Positions 8,371 through 17,610 are shown, counted from the first letter of the stretch. The stretch is 64,000 bases of DNA from Rhodobacteraceae bacterium EL129 (GCA_900313005.1 ONZJ01000002.1:107001-171000); one strand, 5' to 3'. Numbers and translations: made by a program. Notes: generated by a model not told the origin, from the sequence alone.

Positions 8371-10758
8371 ATGATTAACAACAGTAAAATCCTCACGGTC
8401 TCCTATGGGACTTTCTCCTGTACTCTGGAGGGGTTCGACGATTCGTTCACAACGATGAAGGCCATTTCTGAGTATTTCCGGGATTTGGCAGCTGAAGATC
8501 GCTATTTTGGGGCGGAACCTCCCACTCCAGATGCTGAAATGCTTGCGCGCATCGCCGAACGTGAGATCGAGCGCCGTGTTCAGGCCCATGCCGACGGCGG
8601 CAAAATCGTTCTGCGCGCAGAAGAAACCACTCCGGCTGCTTTACCGGCCGCATTGGCGACAGAGGCGGCACATACCGCTGCCGAAGTCGAAACGGCACCA
8701 AAGCCTGCACCTGTGAATGTCTTCGCGAACACAACAGCCGAGGCCCCAGCTGCGCCTTTTGAACCCGAAGCGCCCGTTCAACCATCCGCGCCCAAAGCAC
8801 AAAGCCTGACTGCGCCGATGCCCGAGCGTTTTGTGCCTGCAGAGGACGTTGCGGAAACCGCTGAAGATGCGCCCGTTGATCACGAGATCGACGAAGCCCC
8901 GGAAGTCGCAGAAGCTGTAGCAGAAGTTGAAGAAACATCTGACGCGGCGGAGGACGCGGTCGTTGACAGCGTCGAAGCAGACGACAGTGCAGATGACATT
9001 GCTCCTCAAGAGGAGGTTGAAGCCGCGTCCGAGGAACAGGACACATCTGAAACAGAACACGACATTCAAGAGGCTGCAGAGGTTGAGCCCGATACGCTTG
9101 AAGACTTTGCAGAAGACGAAACCGAGGATGACGAGCCTGACGACGTCGCAGCGATTGAACCCGCGCCCGTCAGCCATCCTGATCCCGATAGCGTTGCGGC
9201 AAAACTCAGCCGTATCCGTTCGGTCGTTTCGCAATCAGAAGATCCGTATGCCGACTCGACTTATACTGAAGACGAGCATGCATCGGACTTCGTGGAAACC
9301 AACCTGGCGGACGTTGAAGCAGCACTGGCAGCAGATGATGAGGCCGAGCTGAGAGCGGCAGACAACGCTGAAATGTCTGTGCCAGACATGGCCGATGATG
9401 CAGACGCCGAAGCAAACGAAGTGCAAGACGACGCGCTCGAATCTCTGCTTTCGAATGTTTCTGCGCAATCTGAAGATGACGCTGACGAAGACGAGGCCCA
9501 CGAAGACGAAGCCATCGATGACGAGGCCCCGGTCGCGCAAGATGACGAAGACGAAGATCTGGCCCCGGCTGATGACGAACTTGGCGATACGCTGGCGCAG
9601 CTGATGGCAGACGCACTGCCCGAAGGTGAGACATCCGAAGTCGAGATGGAAGATGACGACGCCTACGACGACGAGGACGAAGATGACCGTCCTCAGAATG
9701 CCCGTGTCTTCAAAATGAAAACGGCTGATGTCGAAGCGGCGCTTGCATCGGGTGAACTAAGCGTAGCGGACGCAGACGCGGAAGATGAACAGACGGACAG
9801 CAATCTCTTCGCCGATGAAGACGGTGAGGAAATTGAATCGACGCTGACCGAAGAAGAAGAAGCCGAGTTGCAGCGCGAGCTGGCCGAGGTGGAAGCTGAT
9901 TTCGCGCCTGACATTTCCGAGGATCAAGACGAAGATGACCCTCAAGAGGCAGTAGAGCACGATGTGATCGTGGCCGAAGATGAATCGGAAGACTTCGATT
10001 TCACAGATGAAGCCGAAGACGATAACATGCAAGAGGCCCTGGAAGATGACGCCGCTGATGCAGCCCGCGGTGTTGATCGTCTGCAATCCGTGGAACAAGC
10101 GTCAGATGTGTCTCGTATCTTTGACGAAGTAGACCATCAGCGAGAAGACCCCGGCTCGTCTGAGCGCCGCAACGCGATCCAGCATTTGCGGGCCGCTGTT
10201 GCCGCGACCCGCGCAGACAAAAGCGCTGGTGTCGATATTTCGAAAGACAAGGATGACAGCGCCTATCGGTCCGATCTGGCCGAAGTGGTGCGTCCGCGTC
10301 GTCCACGCGCAGGTGGAAGTTCCCGCTCGGAACGCCCCGGAACGGAGCGCCCGGCGCCCCTGAAACTGGTGGCTGAACAGCGAATTGACACCCCACAAGA
10401 GCCCGTCCGCCCGCGCCGTATTTCGACCAACGATCTGGCCGATATGGCGCCTGCGGCGGACGCCTCAGCTGATAGCGGATTTGCTGATTTCGCCGAGGAA
10501 ATGGGGGCAGGATCCCTGCCCGAATTGCTTGAGGCCGCCGCGGCCTACATGGCCGATATCGAAGGTCGCCCGCAGTTTTCACGCCCCATGCTGATGGGCA
10601 AGCTGAAAGAAGTCGAAGGCGATGGGTTTTCCCGCGAAGATGGGCTGCGCTCCTTTGGCCAATTGCTGCGCCAAGGTAAACTGCAAAAGCTGAAAGGTGG
10701 TCGTTTCGCGGTGACGGATGAAACGGATTACCGCGGTCAGACACGCAACGCAGGTTAA
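8371..10758 (+). CDS. Very acidic conserved protein with ordered ends and a disordered middle
   Basis: 795 residues. The N-terminal ~85 residues look folded (SYGTFSCTLEGFDDSF, MKAISEYFRDLAAEDRYFGA, MLARIAEREIERRV). Residues ~95-640 are a low-complexity run of Glu, Asp and Ala with little Lys or aromatic content, so almost certainly disordered. Two short echoes, ADVEAALAADDEAE and ADVEAALASGE, occur inside it. The C-terminal ~90 residues again look folded (LPELLEAAAAYMADIEGRPQF, LMGKLKEVEGDGFSREDGLR, SFGQLLRQGKLQKLKGGRF), like a small winged-helix-type domain. Proteins of this plan are common in Rhodobacteraceae and are sometimes labelled 'lipoprotein' or 'CheA', neither of which the sequence supports. 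I do not know the function. Overlapping frames here are by-products of the GA-rich composition. Confidence 0.8.
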   Translation: MINNSKILTVSYGTFSCTLEGFDDSFTTMKAISEYFRDLAAEDRYFGAEPPTPDAEMLARIAEREIERRVQAHADGGKIVLRAEETTPAALPAALATEAAHTAAEVETAPKPAPVNVFANTTAEAPAAPFEPEAPVQPSAPKAQSLTAPMPERFVPAEDVAETAEDAPVDHEIDEAPEVAEAVAEVEETSDAAEDAVVDSVEADDSADDIAPQEEVEAASEEQDTSETEHDIQEAAEVEPDTLEDFAEDETEDDEPDDVAAIEPAPVSHPDPDSVAAKLSRIRSVVSQSEDPYADSTYTEDEHASDFVETNLADVEAALAADDEAELRAADNAEMSVPDMADDADAEANEVQDDALESLLSNVSAQSEDDADEDEAHEDEAIDDEAPVAQDDEDEDLAPADDELGDTLAQLMADALPEGETSEVEMEDDDAYDDEDEDDRPQNARVFKMKTADVEAALASGELSVADADAEDEQTDSNLFADEDGEEIESTLTEEEEAELQRELAEVEADFAPDISEDQDEDDPQEAVEHDVIVAEDESEDFDFTDEAEDDNMQEALEDDAADAARGVDRLQSVEQASDVSRIFDEVDHQREDPGSSERRNAIQHLRAAVAATRADKSAGVDISKDKDDSAYRSDLAEVVRPRRPRAGGSSRSERPGTERPAPLKLVAEQRIDTPQEPVRPRRISTNDLADMAPAADASADSGFADFAEEMGAGSLPELLEAAAAYMADIEGRPQFSRPMLMGKLKEVEGDGFSREDGLRSFGQLLRQGKLQKLKGGRFAVTDETDYRGQTRNAG

Positions 10759-10833
10759 GTATCTCTCGGGTTTCGGGAATGAACAGAAAGCCGGTCCGCA
10801 GCAATGCGGGTCGGCTACATTCATTAGAGATAC
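10759..10833 (+). other. Nested inverted-repeat structure directly after the acidic gene
   Basis: Right after the stop codon there is an outer stem GTATCTCT (10759-10766) / AGAGATAC (10826-10833), a middle stem AATGAA (10778-10783) / TTCATT (10820-10825) and an inner stem GCCGGTCCGC (10790-10799) / GCGGGTCGGC (10806-10815) with a GT/GT interruption. No T-run follows, so it is not a standard terminator. It could be an mRNA 3' end structure or a small structured RNA. The pairing is directly visible; a role is inferred. Confidence 0.45.
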
Positions 10834-10869
10834 ATTTGAACTGCAGCAGATCTCAATGAGTGAAACCCC

Positions 10870-11364
10870 TTACTGAAACTTCAAGTCGTCCTCGTTTATG
10901 TTGTAGACGGGTAGGACATCGCACCAAGGTCTTGGCGGGTAACGTGTTTGCTTGGGATCGCACCAGAAATCCTGCAAACCCTGATATACAGGCGGGCAAT
11001 GATTCCAGCCGGCATAGTTGTAAATTTCGATATCCTGATCAACATCGGGCTCAACCTCGATCAGTGTTGGACGACCATATTTATCAAGTGGCCGGGTTTT
11101 GGTCATGCGCTTGCCGGTCCATAAAATCCCGGTTTCAGCTTTGCAATTGTGCTGCGCAATCCGGATGCACATCACCTTCGTTTGCTGGATCTTTTTCAAA
11201 TAAGCGTTGTCATTACATTCATTTACCGCGCTCTCGATGCCAAGGACGCATTGAAAGTAGGCTTCGCATTGGTCACGGGATAAATGATCAGCAGAGGCCG
11301 CACTGCCAATGAACGCAAGGATCATGGCCAGCAGGGGGCTCAGGAAGGCTACTCGATTTAACAT
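10870..11364 (-). CDS. Small secreted cysteine-rich protein, unknown function
   Basis: 164 residues from the ATG at 11364 (an upstream ATG at 11394 is less likely). The N-terminus is a clear Sec signal peptide: MLNRVAFLSPLLAMILAFIG followed by SAASA and DHLS, with cleavage expected after SAASA. The mature part has eight cysteines (QCEAYFQC, NECND, VMCIR, HNCKA, NHCPP, FWCDP, PWCDV), an even number that would suit disulfides in the periplasm. The second half is rich in Pro, Trp and Tyr. I recognise no family. It stands alone between the acidic protein gene and the GlxA-type regulator gene. Confidence 0.75.
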   Translation of the reverse strand: MLNRVAFLSPLLAMILAFIGSAASADHLSRDQCEAYFQCVLGIESAVNECNDNAYLKKIQQTKVMCIRIAQHNCKAETGILWTGKRMTKTRPLDKYGRPTLIEVEPDVDQDIEIYNYAGWNHCPPVYQGLQDFWCDPKQTRYPPRPWCDVLPVYNINEDDLKFQ

Positions 11365-11409
11365 GATGGTATTCTCCGTTTGGGTGCACTGCATGGGCGG
11401 AGAATTTTA

Positions 11410-12411
11410 TCAGTTGGGTCGCAACGCCCCATAACTGTGCAGACGCACCTGTTCAGGGGCCTCGCCGTATTTCTTGACGAACCATTTTTTCATCAAAGTC
11501 ACATTGGAAAACCCGCAGGCCACGGAAATTTCGTTCATTGGCATGGCGGTTTGTGACATCAGGCTGCGCGCGCGGTCCAACCGCAGATCACGGTACACTT
11601 TCAGTGGCGTTTCGCGCAGCAGATCCCGGAACCCACGCTCTAGTTTGCGCGGGCTGACGTCCAGCAGGCCAGCAATCTGGCCAACGGTCAGAGTGTCCTC
11701 CAGATGTTCCAGCATGATGGTCAGCGCTTCGCCGATGATCAGATCGCCTTGCGCCATGCGGGTGTAACGCCAATGCTCGCCGGCCATATTGGGGCTGGTT
11801 TCGGGATCCGTCAGACCCAGATACCGCGATAGCGCCGCGCGGGTAAATTCGCCATCTCGCGCGCCGACCAGTTCGACCATCATGCGAATGGCCGCTGTCG
11901 GGCTGATCGCCGAGCTGAGCGCAGATTGATGACAGGTCGCACCGTCAAACATATCCACCCCTGCACAGGTTTCAGATACGCCGGGGCGGAAATTCGGATG
12001 CACCGAGATTTGCTTGCTGCCCAATACACCTGCGCCCAGCGGGACAAACACAGCCGAGCCAACCACGCACAGACGTGCCGCATTGCGAATGCAGGCCCGC
12101 AAGTCGCGCAGCTTGTCTTTACCGGGGCGCCAGGGATTTTCAGTGCCACCAATCAGCACCAGGGTCTGATCCGGGCCGCAGGCCGGGCCATCAAGCAGTT
12201 CCAAAGCGGCCTCACCGCGCAGGTGAGACCAACTGTAGGTCGCAGTCCCAATCAGACGATTGGCCGAGCGCAGCACGTCAATGCAGGCCTCGGCGGCAAA
12301 GGCCACGCTGTCGTCCTGGCTGAGGAACACGAAATCCCCTGACAGGCTGCGTTTACATTGCAAGGCCGGCGCAAAGGTTGAGCGCGATGGGTCCAGATTT
12401 TCAAGAAACAT
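11410..12411 (-). CDS. GlxA-type AraC-family transcriptional regulator
   Basis: 333 residues in two parts: an N-terminal class I amidotransferase-like (DJ-1/PfpI) sensor domain (about 25-195; VFLSQDDSVAFAAEACIDVL, LVLIGGTENPW) and a C-terminal AraC DNA-binding domain (about 225-325; LTVGQIAGLLDVSPRKLERGF, then PMNEISVACGFSNVTLMKKWF). This fusion is typical of GlxA, found next to glxBCD/soxBDAG methylamine genes in rhizobia and of GbdR/SouR type regulators. The sensor domain is divergent and lacks an obvious nucleophile Cys motif. It sits 53 nt after the last sox-type gene on the same strand, so it may be the last gene of that operon. Confidence 0.9.
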   Translation of the reverse strand: MFLENLDPSRSTFAPALQCKRSLSGDFVFLSQDDSVAFAAEACIDVLRSANRLIGTATYSWSHLRGEAALELLDGPACGPDQTLVLIGGTENPWRPGKDKLRDLRACIRNAARLCVVGSAVFVPLGAGVLGSKQISVHPNFRPGVSETCAGVDMFDGATCHQSALSSAISPTAAIRMMVELVGARDGEFTRAALSRYLGLTDPETSPNMAGEHWRYTRMAQGDLIIGEALTIMLEHLEDTLTVGQIAGLLDVSPRKLERGFRDLLRETPLKVYRDLRLDRARSLMSQTAMPMNEISVACGFSNVTLMKKWFVKKYGEAPEQVRLHSYGALRPN

Positions 12412-12464
12412 GACTGGTCTTCCTCTCGTTTGCTCTTACGGGCCCTGAACCGCTCGAATGGGTG

Positions 12465-13031
12465 TTAACTTACATTTTTTATAGATGTTTCAATAGCATG
12501 CAGGAATGACCCTGCCGATGAACTGCCGGACATCAGCAACCATGTGTCGGTATCGGTGCGGGCAATGATCGTGCCCAGATGCTCCATCATGGTGCGCTTG
12601 GCCTCGCCCACGGCAAAGCCCGCGTCGTGCAGATCCAGCGGGCAGATCCGCTCCAGCGCATCGCGGGACGTGGCCCCCGACAGCTCCAGCGCGCACCACA
12701 CATCGGTTTGATCGGTGGTATAAGCTTTGCCCTTCAGCTTGGCGTTCACGATCGCATTGGCGTCCGGCGTGGGGTGGGTAAACACCACAAACCCCTGATC
12801 CATAGACATGCGCATCAGAGTTTCGCCGCCTTTGGAAGTGGCCATCTGCCCCACCTCGGGCATCGCCACACCGTAAGCCGCTTTTATGGCCTTCAACGCG
12901 GCCTCCTCGCCACCCAAGGGCAGCGCGATCGACACGATCGCCATATCAGCAGGCGCGCGCAGCACCATGTCGCCAAAGGTTTCGTTCAGCCCCATCAGGG
13001 GCGGCTCGGCTGTCAAAGTAAACTCAGGCAC
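12465..13031 (-). CDS. soxG: Sarcosine oxidase gamma-type subunit (probably N-methylglutamate dehydrogenase MgdD)
   Basis: Smallest catalytic-complex partner of the heterotetrameric sarcosine oxidase family, 188 residues. I start it at GTG 13031, inside the end of the alpha-subunit gene (stop at 13024-13026), giving VPEFTLTAEPPLMGL. The frame stays open to 13178, but that would overlap the alpha gene by 150 nt and add an unrelated N-terminus. Conserved gamma features are LELSGATSRDALERICPLDL and MEHLGTIIARTDTDTWLLM, the GcvT-like fold. Translational coupling to soxA is likely. Confidence 0.88.
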   Translation of the reverse strand: MPEFTLTAEPPLMGLNETFGDMVLRAPADMAIVSIALPLGGEEAALKAIKAAYGVAMPEVGQMATSKGGETLMRMSMDQGFVVFTHPTPDANAIVNAKLKGKAYTTDQTDVWCALELSGATSRDALERICPLDLHDAGFAVGEAKRTMMEHLGTIIARTDTDTWLLMSGSSSAGSFLHAIETSIKNVS

Positions 13032-15972
13032 GAAGACGCTCCCCTTCTGGATCAATAAAGTGGGCCGAGCAAATCTCGACCTCCATTTCAGTGCCATGCA
13101 GCGGGCTGACGGCACGGACAATCTCGCCTTTGCGGGTGTCACCGGATTTGATGAAACCCAGACCAATGGAATGCCCAAGGATCGGCGAGTAAGCGACAGA
13201 CGTCATCCAACCTTGATCGTTGTCCATATTGGCCTCGGCGCCTTTGTTGATGAAATGTGACCCGGCAATCAACTTGGTCTCCGGGTTCACTGGCTTGAAG
13301 CCCATCAGCTTGATCGCATCGTCACGCACCAATTCAGGCCGCTGGCTTAGCACGTTGCCGATGCATTCCTTCTTCTGGCTGACCATGCGGCCCATGCCAA
13401 GGTTATGCGCTGTGGTCTGGCCGTTCAGCTCGTTCCCGGCAGCGTGGCCTTTTTCAATGCGCATCACACCCAGAGCCTCAGTGCCATAGGGGCAGGCGTC
13501 AAACTCTGCGCCAGCCTCGTTGAGCACAGACATCATCGAGTTGCCATAGCGCGCAGGCACGGCAATTTCATAGGCCAGCTCGCCCGAGAAACTGATCCGG
13601 AACAGACGCGCAGGCATCCCGCCACAGATGGTGACTTCACCGCAGGCCATGAAGGGAAAGGCTTCGTTGCTCATGTCATGTTCATCGTCCACCACCTTGC
13701 GCAACAGGTTGCGCGCATTGGGGCCGGCCACGGCAAACTGCGCCCAGCCATCGGTGGTTGAGATCAGATGCACATCCATATTCGGCCACAGACATTGGCG
13801 CGCGAATTCCATACGGCGGAAGACCAGCACCGCATTTGCGGTGGTTGTGGTCATCACATAATGGTTCTCGGACATCCGGGCCGTGGTTCCATCGTCATAA
13901 CAAATGCCATCCTCACGCAGCATGATGCCGTAACGCACCTTGCCCACGTCCAGCTTGGCAAAGCCATTGGCGTAGACCTTGTTGAGGAAGGCCGCCGCGT
14001 CCTTACCTTGCACATCAATCTTACCCAGAGTGGTAACGTCGCAAATCCCGACCGAGTTGCGCGTCATTTGAACTTCCCGGTCCACAGAGTCCCGCCAACC
14101 TTTTTCGTTGCCGCGTGTGTACCATTCGGCCCGCATCCAGTTGCCCACGGTGACAAAGCTACCGCCATTGGCTTCGGCCCATTTGTGCGAGGGTGTCAGG
14201 CGATAGGGGCGGAAATCCTTGCCCCGCGCCCGACCGCCCAATGCGCCCATAGGCACAGGGGTGTAGGGTGGGCGGAAGATGGTGGTTCCGACCTCGGGGA
14301 TCGTTTTGCCAGCTTCTTCGGCCAGAATGGCAAGGCCCGAGATGTTCGAGGTTTTGCCCTGATCCGTCGCCATGCCCATCGTGGTGTAGCGCTTGAGCAG
14401 TTCGACCGAGCGGAAACCCTCGTGGTTGGCCAGCTTCACGTCTTTGACGGTCACATCGTTTTGCAGATCAACCCAGGCGCGCTTGTCGCTTTCTTTGACA
14501 TGCCAGAAGGCGACGCTTTCGCGCGCTTCGTCCTCGGCTTGGGGCAGTTTGGCCTTGGCCACCTTGATCCCGATGTCCTTGAGTTGAGCTGCCGCTTGGT
14601 CATGTCCCTCTTGCAAGGCAGAGGCCAGAGACAGCTGCCCATTCGCAGCACCGGCCACCGTCATGCCCACAGGCAAGACCCCACCGGGGACAAAGGCGTT
14701 GATATCATCGCGCCACTCGGGACGGCCCCGCTGATGGCAGGTCAGATGCACGTTGGGGTTCCAGCCACCCGACACGGCCAGACAATCCACCGGGATCACC
14801 TGATCATCGGCCAGAGTGATCGCCTTGATGCCTTTGCGGCCAATCGTATCGCGGACTTTGGCGTCGCGGTGATACCGCGCGCCGGGAATTTCTATCACAG
14901 GAGGCTGGTTGCGGGTGTCGATCACCGCATTCACCTCTACGCCCTTGTCGGCCAGGTCCTTGGCGGTGCGCCAACCATCGTCGTTGTTCGTAAACACCGC
15001 AACCTGCTGACCGGGTGTCGCGCCAAAGCGGTTCACATAGGTCCGCACGGCTGAGGCCATCATCACACCGGGCCGGTCATTGTTGCCAAAGGCAATGGGA
15101 CGCTCAGTGGCACCTGCCGCCAGAACGGCCCGCTTGGAATAAATCCGCCACAGAATTTGCCGTGGTTTGCCGCCGGACGAGGCCAAATGGTCGGTACATT
15201 TCTCCAGCGCGCCATAAGTGCCGTGATCATAGGCACCGTAGACGGTTGTACGCGTCATCAGGCGTACATTGTCCATCGCGGACAACTCGGCCACAGTATG
15301 CGCAGCCCAATCGGACCCGCTCATCCCGTCCACTTCCAGCGTTTCCGAGTTCAACCGCCCACCGGGCCGGAAATCCTCATCAGCCAGAATAACGCGTGCG
15401 CCGGAACGTGCAGCGGTCAATGCCGCTGACAAACCCGAGGGGCCTGCGCCAATCACCAACAGATCACAATGCAGGAAGCCCTTGTCATAGCTGTCGGGGT
15501 CTTCTTTCATCGAAAGGCTGCCCAATCCCGCTGACGAACGGATGATCGGTTCGTAAATCTTTTCCCAAAACGCCTTAGGCCACATGAAGGTTTTGTAGTA
15601 AAAACCTGCACTTAGGAAGGGTGACAGAAAATCTGTCACGGCCATGAAATCATATTCCAGCGGCCCGCGGTGGTTCTGGCTGGTGGCGGTCAGCCCATCA
15701 AACAGCTCGGCCACAGTGGCGCGGGTGTTGGGTTCCTGGTGCGCGCCTGCACGCAGCTGCACCAGCGCGTTCGGCTCTTCCGATCCGGCCGTGAAAATCC
15801 CGCGTGGGCGGTGATACTTAAACGATCGACCTACCAGCTTTTGCCCATTGGCGATCAGCGCCGAGGCCAGTGTGTCGCCCGGATGCCCCTGCATCTTTTT
15901 GCCGTTAAAGGTGAAATCCCAGGTCTGGCTGCGGTCAATCAGACCGCCGTTGATACGGTTGCTCTGGCTCAT
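13024..15972 (-). CDS. soxA: Sarcosine oxidase alpha-type subunit (probably N-methylglutamate dehydrogenase MgdC)
   Basis: 982 residues, full length. Order of domains: an N-terminal 2Fe-2S-like proximal domain (FNGKKMQGHPGDTLASALIANG, SFKYHRPRGIF), a Rossmann FAD/NAD fold (LLVIGAGPSGLSAALTAARSG; ADEDFRPGGRL), and a C-terminal aminomethyltransferase-like half that binds tetrahydrofolate (about 600-970; VDREVQMTRNSVGICDVTTL, EALGVMRIEKGHAAGNELNG). In this family the half accepts the methyl carbon as 5,10-methylene-THF. Overlaps soxD by ATGA and soxG by 8 nt. Because the neighbours include gmas and mgsABC, I infer N-methylglutamate rather than sarcosine as the substrate; the sequence alone cannot prove it. 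Confidence 0.93.
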   Translation of the reverse strand: MSQSNRINGGLIDRSQTWDFTFNGKKMQGHPGDTLASALIANGQKLVGRSFKYHRPRGIFTAGSEEPNALVQLRAGAHQEPNTRATVAELFDGLTATSQNHRGPLEYDFMAVTDFLSPFLSAGFYYKTFMWPKAFWEKIYEPIIRSSAGLGSLSMKEDPDSYDKGFLHCDLLVIGAGPSGLSAALTAARSGARVILADEDFRPGGRLNSETLEVDGMSGSDWAAHTVAELSAMDNVRLMTRTTVYGAYDHGTYGALEKCTDHLASSGGKPRQILWRIYSKRAVLAAGATERPIAFGNNDRPGVMMASAVRTYVNRFGATPGQQVAVFTNNDDGWRTAKDLADKGVEVNAVIDTRNQPPVIEIPGARYHRDAKVRDTIGRKGIKAITLADDQVIPVDCLAVSGGWNPNVHLTCHQRGRPEWRDDINAFVPGGVLPVGMTVAGAANGQLSLASALQEGHDQAAAQLKDIGIKVAKAKLPQAEDEARESVAFWHVKESDKRAWVDLQNDVTVKDVKLANHEGFRSVELLKRYTTMGMATDQGKTSNISGLAILAEEAGKTIPEVGTTIFRPPYTPVPMGALGGRARGKDFRPYRLTPSHKWAEANGGSFVTVGNWMRAEWYTRGNEKGWRDSVDREVQMTRNSVGICDVTTLGKIDVQGKDAAAFLNKVYANGFAKLDVGKVRYGIMLREDGICYDDGTTARMSENHYVMTTTTANAVLVFRRMEFARQCLWPNMDVHLISTTDGWAQFAVAGPNARNLLRKVVDDEHDMSNEAFPFMACGEVTICGGMPARLFRISFSGELAYEIAVPARYGNSMMSVLNEAGAEFDACPYGTEALGVMRIEKGHAAGNELNGQTTAHNLGMGRMVSQKKECIGNVLSQRPELVRDDAIKLMGFKPVNPETKLIAGSHFINKGAEANMDNDQGWMTSVAYSPILGHSIGLGFIKSGDTRKGEIVRAVSPLHGTEMEVEICSAHFIDPEGERLRA

Positions 15973-16256
15973 TTGTCGCGCCCCCGGGAGCGGGCCACGT
16001 CGCGCGCCATCTCCACTTTGGTGATTTCATGGGTAAGGGTGTTTCGGGTCAGAACCAGCCACGAGCGGTCACCCTGTTCATGGTACCATAGCTCTTGGTG
16101 CTGGCCTGCGGGATTGTCGCGCAGATAGCCGTATTCGTGGAATTGCTGCATTGCGTCTTCGGCTTCCCAGTCGGGACGGTCGATCATGCAGGCATCGCCC
16201 AGACAGACAAATTCTGCCGCATCGCGAGGGCCAAGAATGGGATGATTGATAATCAT
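15969..16256 (-). CDS. soxD: Sarcosine oxidase delta-type subunit without the usual zinc ligands (probably MgdB)
   Basis: 95 residues, the right size for the delta subunit, with the family pattern GPRDAAEF, RPDW, LRDNPAGQH, WYHEQGDRSWL and RNTLTHEI. In true tetrameric sarcosine oxidase the delta chain holds zinc through Cys-Pro-x-Cys near the N-terminus, a His and a Cys in HxxGC. Here the first pair is replaced (NHPILGP) and the last Cys is Asp (HEQGD), so three of four ligands are missing. This matches a delta variant I associate with the glx/mgs neighbourhood. It has a strong ribosome site (AGGAGG) and overlaps soxA by four bases. Confidence 0.88.
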   Translation of the reverse strand: MIINHPILGPRDAAEFVCLGDACMIDRPDWEAEDAMQQFHEYGYLRDNPAGQHQELWYHEQGDRSWLVLTRNTLTHEITKVEMARDVARSRGRDK

Positions 16257-16269
16257 TAGGTGGTCCTCC

Positions 16270-17520
16270 TCAATGCAGGTTGGGCTGGTTGCCCTGACCT
16301 TTTTCGTCGATCAGGTTGCCGGTCATGAAGCGGTCCAGACGCATCTGGGCCGCGTTTGGATGGGGTTCATCCTTGGCCAGCAGATGCGCATAGCAATACC
16401 CGCTCGCCGGCGTGGCCTTGAACCCGCCGTAACACCAGCCGCCGTTGAAATAGAGTCCCTCGATATGGGTCTTGTCGATAAACGGCGTGCCGTCCATCGA
16501 CATGTCCATCACACCGCCCCAGGACCGCAGCAGACGTGCACGGCCAATCATCGGCATGATCGCCATGCCGCCTTCGGCCACATCTTCGACCACGGGCAGG
16601 TTGCCGCGCTGGGCGTAGGTGTTATAGCCGTCGATATCGCCACCAAAGACCAGACCGCCCTTGTCCGACTGGCTGACATAGAAATGGCCTGCGCCAAAGG
16701 TGATAACACCGGGCAGGGTGGGCTTCAGCCCTTCAGACACGAAGGCCTGCAAGACATGGCTTTCGATCGGCAGACGCATCCCCGCGAGAGCAGCCACACG
16801 GCCTGATGAGCCAGCGACACACATGGCCACTTTGCGGGCGCGAATGGGTCCGCGAGAGGTCTCAACCCCGCGGCACACGCCGCCCTGAATATCAAAGCCG
16901 GTGACTTCGCAATTCTGGATGATGTCTACGCCGCGGCTGTCCGCGCCGCGTGCATAGCCCCAGGCCACCGCATCGTGGCGCGCCGTGCCGCCGCGACGTT
17001 GGAACAGCCCGCCTTTGATCGGAAAGCGTGCATCGTCAAAGTTCAGGAAGGGCAATTCATCGCGCAGTTGTTTGGCATCGACCAATTCAGCGTCCGCGCC
17101 AGACAGGAACATCGCATTGCCGCGCCGTACAAAGGCGTCACGCTGTCCATCTGTATGGATCAGGTTCAGGATCGAACGCTGTGACACCATCGAGTTATAG
17201 TTGGTGTCCTGCTCCAGGTTTTCCCAAAGCTTCATCGACATTTCATAGAAGGGTTGGTTGCCCGGCAGCAGATAGTTTGAGCGAATGATCGTGGTGTTCC
17301 GGCCAATATTGCCCGAACCCAGCCAGCCTTTTTCCAGAACGGCAATGTTGCGCATGCCGAACTCTTTGGCCAGGTAATAAGCCGTCGATAGCCCATGCCC
17401 GCCGGCACCGATGATGATGATATCATATTCCGGTTTCGGATCCGGCTCGCGCCAGACAGGCTTCCAGCTTTTGTTGCCAGTCAGGCCTTGCATAAATATC
17501 TTGAAAGCGGAGTAGCGCAT
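16270..17520 (-). CDS. soxB: Sarcosine oxidase beta-type subunit (probably N-methylglutamate dehydrogenase MgdA)
   Basis: The flavin subunit that oxidises the N-methyl amine. It has 416 residues from ATG 17520 (MRYSAFKIFMQGLTG), the family's normal start; the frame is open to 17568. Seen: the FAD-binding IIIGAGGHGLSTAYYLAKEFG, LEKGWLGSGNIGRNTTIIRS, and RHDAVAWGYARGAD, where His182 corresponds to the histidine that covalently carries FMN in the tetrameric enzyme. The C-terminal FNGGWCYGGFKATPASG closes the flavin site. First gene of a soxB-D-A-G(-glxA) operon, divergent from another GlxA-type regulator gene 90 nt away, which probably controls it. Confidence 0.93.
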   Translation of the reverse strand: MRYSAFKIFMQGLTGNKSWKPVWREPDPKPEYDIIIIGAGGHGLSTAYYLAKEFGMRNIAVLEKGWLGSGNIGRNTTIIRSNYLLPGNQPFYEMSMKLWENLEQDTNYNSMVSQRSILNLIHTDGQRDAFVRRGNAMFLSGADAELVDAKQLRDELPFLNFDDARFPIKGGLFQRRGGTARHDAVAWGYARGADSRGVDIIQNCEVTGFDIQGGVCRGVETSRGPIRARKVAMCVAGSSGRVAALAGMRLPIESHVLQAFVSEGLKPTLPGVITFGAGHFYVSQSDKGGLVFGGDIDGYNTYAQRGNLPVVEDVAEGGMAIMPMIGRARLLRSWGGVMDMSMDGTPFIDKTHIEGLYFNGGWCYGGFKATPASGYCYAHLLAKDEPHPNAAQMRLDRFMTGNLIDEKGQGNQPNLH

Positions 17521-17610
17521 TTTGACGGAGCCCCCAAAGTCGCGTGTTTCCGTAGCATCGCGTGCCATTTGCGAATCGACTTTCCCAAAACGGTCGGATA
17601 CATTCCTAAA

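Noticed and set aside
13768..15054. 428-residue plus-strand frame opposite soxA
   Set aside because: His-rich, domain-free translation typical of an antisense frame of a GC-rich gene; soxA is complete on the other strand.
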